NCBI RefSeq assembly: GCF_002158995.1
Contig: NZ_LOHF01000008.1
Coordinates: 93,593 to 157,592, forward strand
Direction: 5' to 3'
Origin: Pseudomonas caspiana
GTDB lineage: Bacteria > Pseudomonadota > Gammaproteobacteria > Pseudomonadales > Pseudomonadaceae
DNA length: 64,000 bases
Below are positions 58,869 through 64,000 of this stretch, one piece after another (position 1 is the first letter of the stretch; each line of letters begins with the position of its first letter). The notes beneath the pieces are model-generated. The model saw only the letters and a list, made by a program, of their open reading frames with translations. It did not search any database and was not told where the DNA came from. Both the position numbers and the translations under genes were made by a program.

Positions 58869-60722
58869 CTACTCCATCGCCTCAGCCACGCCCTGATCCT
58901 CGCCCAGAAATCCACCGCTCTGGTGCTGCCACAGTCGCGCATAGGTACCGTTCTTCTCGAGCAGTTCGGCGTGGGTGCCTTGTTCGATTATGCGTCCGTC
59001 ATCCATGACAATGAGCCGGTCCATGGCCGCAATCGTCGACAGCCGATGGGCGATGGCGATAACGGTTTTGCCCTGCATCATTTCATCGAGACTTTCCTGA
59101 ATGGCCACTTCGACTTCTGAATCCAGTGCGCTGGTGGCCTCGTCAAGGAGCAGGATCGGAGCATTTTTGAGCATCACCCGGGCAATCGCGACGCGTTGAC
59201 GCTGCCCGCCGGACAGCTTGATGCCACGCTCACCCACCAGAGTGTCGTAGCCTGAATGGCCTTGTTTATCGCTCAGTTGGCTGATGAAACCATCGGCCTG
59301 GGCGTTGGCGGCAGCGGTACGAATTTGCGCGTCGGTCGCATCAGGGCGTCCATAAGCGATGTTGTCGCGAATCGAGCGGTGCAGCAGGGACGTATCCTGA
59401 GTGACCATGCCGATGGCGCTGCGCAAGCTGTCTTGCGTGACGTGCGCGATGTTTTGCCCATCGATGCGAATCTCACCTTCGTCCACGTCGTAGAAGCGCA
59501 ACAGCAGGTTGATGAGTGTGGATTTGCCCGCGCCTGAGCGACCCACCAGACCGATTTTTTCGCCCGGACGAATAGTCAGGCTCAGGTTGTCGAGCACCTG
59601 CCGTTCGCCATTGTAGTTGAAACTCACCTTGTCGAACGTCACTGCGCCACCGGTGGTGACCAGCGCTGTCGCGTCCGGCGCATCTTGCACTTTCGGGCCT
59701 TGGGTCAAGGTTGCCATGCCATCCTGCACGGTGCCGATGTTCTCGAACAGAGACGTCATTTGCCACATGATCCAGTGCGACATGCCGTTGATCCGCAACG
59801 CCATGGCAGTAATTGCAGCTACCGCCCCGGTACCGACTTCACCTAGGTGCCACAGCCATAGGGCATAACCGCCTGCGCCCATGATCAACGCAACCACCAA
59901 CGCCTGATTGACGATTTCGAACTGGCTGACCAGACGCATCTGACGAAAGCCGGTTATTTTGAAATCCTCCATCGCCGCGCGAGCGAAATGCGCTTCACGT
60001 TTGGAGTGGGAGAATAGTTTCACCGTCGTGATGTTGGTGTAGGCGTCCGAGATCCGTCCGGTCATCGAGGAGCGCGCATTGGCCTGTTCCTGGCCGACTT
60101 TTCCAAGGCGGGGCACGAAGTAGCGCATGGCCAGACCGAACAACACTACCCAAGCTATAAACGGCAACATCAGCCTCAGGTCGAAGCCGCCGGCCAGTGC
60201 GATGATCGCGATGAAATACACCCCGATTCCGGGGGCGATTTCGATAATGGTGAACAGGACTTCACGCACGGACAACGCCGTTTGCATCACCTTGGTGGTC
60301 ACCCGACCGGAGAACTCATCGGAAAAGAACGAAAGGCTTTGTCGCAGCATCAGCCGATGGAAGTCCCAGCGCAGCCGTAGCGGTAAGTTAATCGCCAATA
60401 CCTGGTGCTGCACCATGGTGCGCAACGCCACAAGCCCAATGCTGGTCACGAGGACTATGCCGATGCCCCATAGCACTCGACTTTCCTGCCCGGCCGTATC
60501 GCCGCCTGTTTGCCAGGTCGATAGCAAGTCTACGACTTGCCCGAGGAAAGAAAACAGCCAGGCTTCGTAAATCGACACACCGGCACTGAGCAGTGCAAAC
60601 GCAAAAATATAGCCGCGGGCACCCCGGGTACAGGCCCACAAAAACCGCCCTAAACCCTCAGGCGGTGGCGGGGCCTCGTCGGGTGGAAAAGGGTCGAGCC
60701 GTTGTTCAAACGCGCGAAGCAT
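58869..60722 (-). CDS. ABC transporter, fused permease and ATPase (exporter type), 617 aa
   Basis: Five to six membrane helices in the first 330 residues. GLVGRSGAGKST (Walker A), LSGGQRQRVAIAR (signature) and ILLLDEATSALD (Walker B) are complete. ATG at 60722 with GGAG upstream. Half-size type I exporter, probably a homodimer. Substrate unknown. Confidence 0.93.
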   Translation of the reverse strand: MLRAFEQRLDPFPPDEAPPPPEGLGRFLWACTRGARGYIFAFALLSAGVSIYEAWLFSFLGQVVDLLSTWQTGGDTAGQESRVLWGIGIVLVTSIGLVALRTMVQHQVLAINLPLRLRWDFHRLMLRQSLSFFSDEFSGRVTTKVMQTALSVREVLFTIIEIAPGIGVYFIAIIALAGGFDLRLMLPFIAWVVLFGLAMRYFVPRLGKVGQEQANARSSMTGRISDAYTNITTVKLFSHSKREAHFARAAMEDFKITGFRQMRLVSQFEIVNQALVVALIMGAGGYALWLWHLGEVGTGAVAAITAMALRINGMSHWIMWQMTSLFENIGTVQDGMATLTQGPKVQDAPDATALVTTGGAVTFDKVSFNYNGERQVLDNLSLTIRPGEKIGLVGRSGAGKSTLINLLLRFYDVDEGEIRIDGQNIAHVTQDSLRSAIGMVTQDTSLLHRSIRDNIAYGRPDATDAQIRTAAANAQADGFISQLSDKQGHSGYDTLVGERGIKLSGGQRQRVAIARVMLKNAPILLLDEATSALDSEVEVAIQESLDEMMQGKTVIAIAHRLSTIAAMDRLIVMDDGRIIEQGTHAELLEKNGTYARLWQHQSGGFLGEDQGVAEAME

Positions 60723-60972
60723 GATGATCTCCAAAACGAGCTAGTGGGGAGATTCTGGCACTTAAAGGCCACTTTGAGGGTTTTGCAGGGATAAATGTCT
60801 GCTCCGTATAGCTTAATGGCCAGAGCAGATTCGATTTTTTAGGTGGGGCGATTTTTTCAGTAGAGACGCTTTGTGTGAGCGATGACCTCCGCGCCGCGAA
60901 CCAGGATCGACTGTTTTCAACAGAATCAGCCGATTGCAGTCGGTAACGTTGGCGTCAAGGGGCACTCATGAG

Positions 60973-61917
60973 TCAGATAGCCGGGGAGGGGAGTGGAGCA
61001 CGATAGCAATTCAGACACCAGACAACACCGGTGAGCAGCAACGCGATGGCCGCCAGCTCATACCCGTCGGGCAGGCGATGGCTCCATAGAAAGCCAAATA
61101 AGAGCGCCGCCAGCGTTTCAATCACGAGTACTTGTCCACTGAGTGCCAACGGTAGAAGTCGGCTCGCCTGGTTCCAGCACGCGCCACCCACAACCGAAGA
61201 CAAAAGAGCTACACCACCGGCTACCAAGAGGAAGCCTCGCCATTCGGCGATGCCATGCGTATCTGTCTGAAAACCCAAGACAGGCACCGCCAGAAGCAGT
61301 GACTGAGCGCCGGTCATGATCCCTGTCAGCAGTGCCCAGTCATGCGAGGAAACGCTGGCAACCTGAAGCAGGCGCCGGGCATTGCTCACGGCGAACCAAC
61401 TCCACGTAACCAGTGCGCCTGTTGCGCATAAAATTCCGGCGATGCTTGTCAATGCATCTGGCCTGTCGCCGTTGATCAGTGCATGCCAGCTGATAAGCAA
61501 GACCCCAGCTACTGCACAGCACAGCGAGGGTAAGAGCTTGCGCAAAGGCACTGCGTTTGCGTCGTTACGCCCCGCCAGAGTGACGAGCACGGGGATAAGT
61601 CCGACAATCAGGGACGTCGTAGCAATGCCAACCAACTGCACGCCGGTGCCCACCAACGTGTAGTAGACGAGATTACCAATCAGGCTAAGCCAGAAGAGTG
61701 ACTGCCAATCGGCCATGGTGAGATTAATGCAGACACGCCGCCAGCGGGGCATAAGCAAAGCTGCCGAGATCGCGCCGTAGCAGAGGAATCTCAGCACTGC
61801 GAACTGCAGGCCGCTCAATTCCGGGGTCAACTGCGGCCCGAGGAAAATCACGCCCCAGCACAGTCCCGCGCACACCCCATAGCCGATGCCTTTCAGCAGT
61901 GATCGATCAGCAAACAT
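60973..61917 (-). CDS. EamA/DMT-family transporter, 314 aa
   Basis: Ten membrane helices in two EamA repeats. GVIFLGPQL and FWLSLIGNLVYYTLVGTGVQ belong to the drug/metabolite transporter group. Substrate unknown. Next to an AraC regulator that reads the same way. Confidence 0.9.
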   Translation of the reverse strand: MFADRSLLKGIGYGVCAGLCWGVIFLGPQLTPELSGLQFAVLRFLCYGAISAALLMPRWRRVCINLTMADWQSLFWLSLIGNLVYYTLVGTGVQLVGIATTSLIVGLIPVLVTLAGRNDANAVPLRKLLPSLCCAVAGVLLISWHALINGDRPDALTSIAGILCATGALVTWSWFAVSNARRLLQVASVSSHDWALLTGIMTGAQSLLLAVPVLGFQTDTHGIAEWRGFLLVAGGVALLSSVVGGACWNQASRLLPLALSGQVLVIETLAALLFGFLWSHRLPDGYELAAIALLLTGVVWCLNCYRAPLPSPAI

Positions 61918-61995
61918 TTAACCACCGCTCCAAACGTAAAACACGAAGTCTGGAGCAGTTGGCTCGGAGGGTATTGTCGTTAACTGTTGAGTTTT

Positions 61996-62724
61996 TTACC
62001 GAGGCTGTTTTTGGGCTTTGCGATAAGCCGCCGGAGACGTAGCGCTCACACGTTGCATGGTACGGGTGAGCGATGCCTGGTCGGAAAAACCTGCCAGCGA
62101 GGCAATTTCAGTTATTGGTAGTGAGGTTCCACGCAGCAATCGTTGAGCTTCTTGTACGCGTAAATCAGTCAACCAGGCTTGAGGACTCATCTTGAACAAT
62201 TGCCGGAATCGCTGGTGCAGTTGACTCATGCTCATGTTCGCTACTTGAGCCATGGCCTCGTTGTTCCAGTGTATTCCAGGATTTGCCCGCAGACGGTTGA
62301 TCAACCGTTCCATGGGGGGCGAAACACGGGGTGTGTCCGAACCCAGGGACGACAGGAGCAGAGGGCCCAATTGCGGGGCGCTGACGGACAATTGCTCGCT
62401 ACCTATCAACTCCGCGAACTCGATAAGCCGACGTGTTGCCGGAAGAATAGGCACATAGATTCTTTCAGCCAGACGCCCCATGTGTAATGCCTCCAGCATT
62501 GTCGGCGCACAGTCCAGGACCAGAAAACGGCTGTCGATATCGGTGAGCTGCGAGTGCTCCGAGCCAGGTGCTACAAGCGCTGCCATTGACTGATCGATGC
62601 ATCCCCCACGACCCTCCACGTCGATATCCATTCGGCCGCGCAGTGGCAGCACCAATTGAACATGGTCATGTTGGTGATAAGGGTTTTCTCCGTCGTAGCT
62701 GCGAACTTCGAGGCTGAGAAACAT
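61996..62724 (-). CDS. AraC-family transcriptional regulator, 242 aa
   Basis: Cupin-like sensing domain at the N-terminus (PYHQHDHVQLVLPLRGRMDI) and two helix-turn-helices at the C-terminus (MSMSQLHQRFRQLFKMSPQAWL, TEIASLAGFSDQASLTR). It lies 79 bp upstream of the EamA gene and may control it. Confidence 0.92.
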   Translation of the reverse strand: MFLSLEVRSYDGENPYHQHDHVQLVLPLRGRMDIDVEGRGGCIDQSMAALVAPGSEHSQLTDIDSRFLVLDCAPTMLEALHMGRLAERIYVPILPATRRLIEFAELIGSEQLSVSAPQLGPLLLSSLGSDTPRVSPPMERLINRLRANPGIHWNNEAMAQVANMSMSQLHQRFRQLFKMSPQAWLTDLRVQEAQRLLRGTSLPITEIASLAGFSDQASLTRTMQRVSATSPAAYRKAQKQPR

Positions 62725-62956
62725 TGGCGCACCATTCAGTCAGTTTGGTGATTCGGGGGCTGGCGTTCAGCAGCAAGTGAGGCGCAGGACGCCCTATGCC
62801 AAGGCCTGTCGATCAAGCTGGTAATCATACAAGCTGCGTTGGCGCGGTGCTTAACCAGAATGGCGTTCAGGGCTGCGTCACACTAATGAGTCAGCGCAAT
62901 CAGGTGTGCCTTGCCTCTGGTAGAATGCTACCCCTTTACACGCAGAGTGGCATCCA

Positions 62957-63991
62957 ATGAGCGCATCGGTCCGTTTGACCCAATACAGCCACGGCGCCGG
63001 CTGCGGTTGCAAGATTTCGCCTCAAGTGCTTGAGGTGATCCTCGCTGGCAGCGGCGCCCAAAATCTCGATCCAAAGCTTTGGGTGGGCAATGCTTCGCGA
63101 GACGACGCGGCGGTCTACGCGATTGATGAAGAGCGCGGAGTCGTCTCAACTACCGACTTCTTCATGCCTATCGTCGACGACCCCTACGATTTCGGCCGCA
63201 TTGCCGCCACCAACGCCATTAGCGATATCTACGCCATGGGCGGAGATCCAATCATGGCTATCGCTATTCTCGGCTGGCCGGTCAACGTGCTTGCTCCGGA
63301 AATTGCTCGCGAAGTGATTCGCGGTGGCCGAGCAGTGTGTGATGCTGCGGGTATCCCGTTGGCCGGTGGACACTCCATCGATGCGCCAGAACCGATCTTT
63401 GGCCTTGCGGTCACGGGGCTGGTCGAAAAGCGCTTCATGAAACGTAACGACACCGCCACCTTAGGCTGTACGCTTTATCTGACCAAGCCATTGGGGATCG
63501 GTGTGCTAACCACCGCCGAGAAACAAGGCTTGTTGCGCGACGCCGATATAGACGTCGCGCGCGACCAGATGTGCATTCTCAATACGGTCGGCAGCCGCTT
63601 CGGCAAGCTTGCCGGGGTCACCGCGATGACTGATGTCACTGGTTTCGGCCTGCTGGGTCATTTGGTGGAAATGGCTGACGGCAGCCGATTGACCGCACGT
63701 ATCGAGGCGAGCGCTGTGCCGCGCCTGGACAGTGTTGATTATTACCTTGAGCGGGGGTGCGTACCGGGAGGCACGCAGCGCAATTTTGACAGCTACGGTG
63801 GCCGCATTGGTAAATTGACCGACTGGCAGAAACATCTGCTATGCGACCCGCAAACAAGTGGCGGCCTGCTGGTCGCGGTAGCGCCAGAGGGCCAGGCGCA
63901 GTTTCTGCAGACCGCCACCGATCTTGGCCTGAGCTTGCGCCCCATAGGCACGCTAATCGAGCGCCAGGCCAACGCCGTTGAGGTGTTCTGA
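62957..63991 (+). CDS. selD: Selenide, water dikinase
   Basis: Makes selenophosphate from selenide and ATP for selenocysteine and selenouridine. The active-site GCGCK has Cys16, Cys18 and Lys19 near the N-terminus. ATP-binding blocks DDAAVYAID and [18 protein letters not shown] follow. Full length of 344. The next gene overlaps its stop as TGATG. Confidence 0.96.
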   Translation: MSASVRLTQYSHGAGCGCKISPQVLEVILAGSGAQNLDPKLWVGNASRDDAAVYAIDEERGVVSTTDFFMPIVDDPYDFGRIAATNAISDIYAMGGDPIMAIAILGWPVNVLAPEIAREVIRGGRAVCDAAGIPLAGGHSIDAPEPIFGLAVTGLVEKRFMKRNDTATLGCTLYLTKPLGIGVLTTAEKQGLLRDADIDVARDQMCILNTVGSRFGKLAGVTAMTDVTGFGLLGHLVEMADGSRLTARIEASAVPRLDSVDYYLERGCVPGGTQRNFDSYGGRIGKLTDWQKHLLCDPQTSGGLLVAVAPEGQAQFLQTATDLGLSLRPIGTLIERQANAVEVF

Positions 63992-64000
63992 TGCGCGACA
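63991..64000 (+). CDS. mnmH: Start of mnmH (tRNA 2-selenouridine synthase), cut by window edge
   Basis: Only MRD is visible, overlapping the selD stop. The gene order selD-mnmH is standard in pseudomonads, so the identity rests on context alone. Confidence 0.6.

Overview
The window is a stretch of a Pseudomonas chromosome (fluorescens/syringae-type gene content). Supporting landmarks are pyrF, selD followed by the start of mnmH, a YbhP-ClsB-YbhN operon, D-galactose 1-dehydrogenase, a 4.5S RNA gene, many LysR/TetR/GNAT genes, and inverted repeats with the CTGTAGGAGC cap common in pseudomonads. Genes are mostly ordinary single transcription units and small operons. Two insertions and one regulated, damaged tRNA-synthetase-like gene break the pattern.

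Region 1 (1-1045) ends a methyltransferase operon. Region 2 (1114-13563) is a 12.4 kb mobile element in the 3' end of tRNA-Ser(GGA). It is bounded by 26-bp perfect repeats, with paired TGTACGTA octamers just inside each end that look like integrase arm sites. It carries a frameshifted tyrosine integrase, a leftward operon of small genes around a 724-residue phage tape-measure protein, three proteins with FCS-type zinc fingers, a serine recombinase, and cargo that includes an AbiJ-like defence gene. No capsid, portal, terminase or replication gene is visible, so it looks like a phage satellite or a stripped prophage.

Region 3 (13.6-29.4 kb) is ordinary chromosome: an SDR/LysR pair, isochorismatase-family protein, cytochrome b561, an AT-rich patch before a Rossmann-fold gene, DUF72-YbhP-ClsB-YbhN, ppnP, an exonuclease, a biotin-carrier remnant with a TetR gene, a periplasmic binding protein, an ethanolamine-type permease and pyrF.

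Region 4 (29.9-36.1 kb) is a second island inserted at ffs, the 4.5S RNA gene. An intact ffs lies on the left and a 78-bp copy of its 3' part on the right. Inside are a HEPN gene interrupted by one amber codon, a putative AbiC-like membrane protein, an IS66 relic, and a two-gene operon of a DUF4297-type nuclease and a Rad50-like zinc-hook ATPase. The pair resembles Lamassu or ABC-three-component defence but shows no complete middle component. No integrase is visible.

Region 5 (36.2-64 kb) returns to chromosome: an amidase, a toxin-antitoxin operon, several LysR-controlled single-gene metabolic loci, transporters, acetyltransferases, galactose dehydrogenase, a phosphodiesterase, a barstar-like protein, an ABC exporter and selD. 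At 52952-53756 a short histidyl-tRNA-synthetase-like gene has a +1 frameshift. It is preceded by a 35-codon leader peptide with four consecutive His codons and a terminator hairpin, which together form a classical histidine attenuator.

All functional assignments come from reading the sequence and recalling families. No database search was run.
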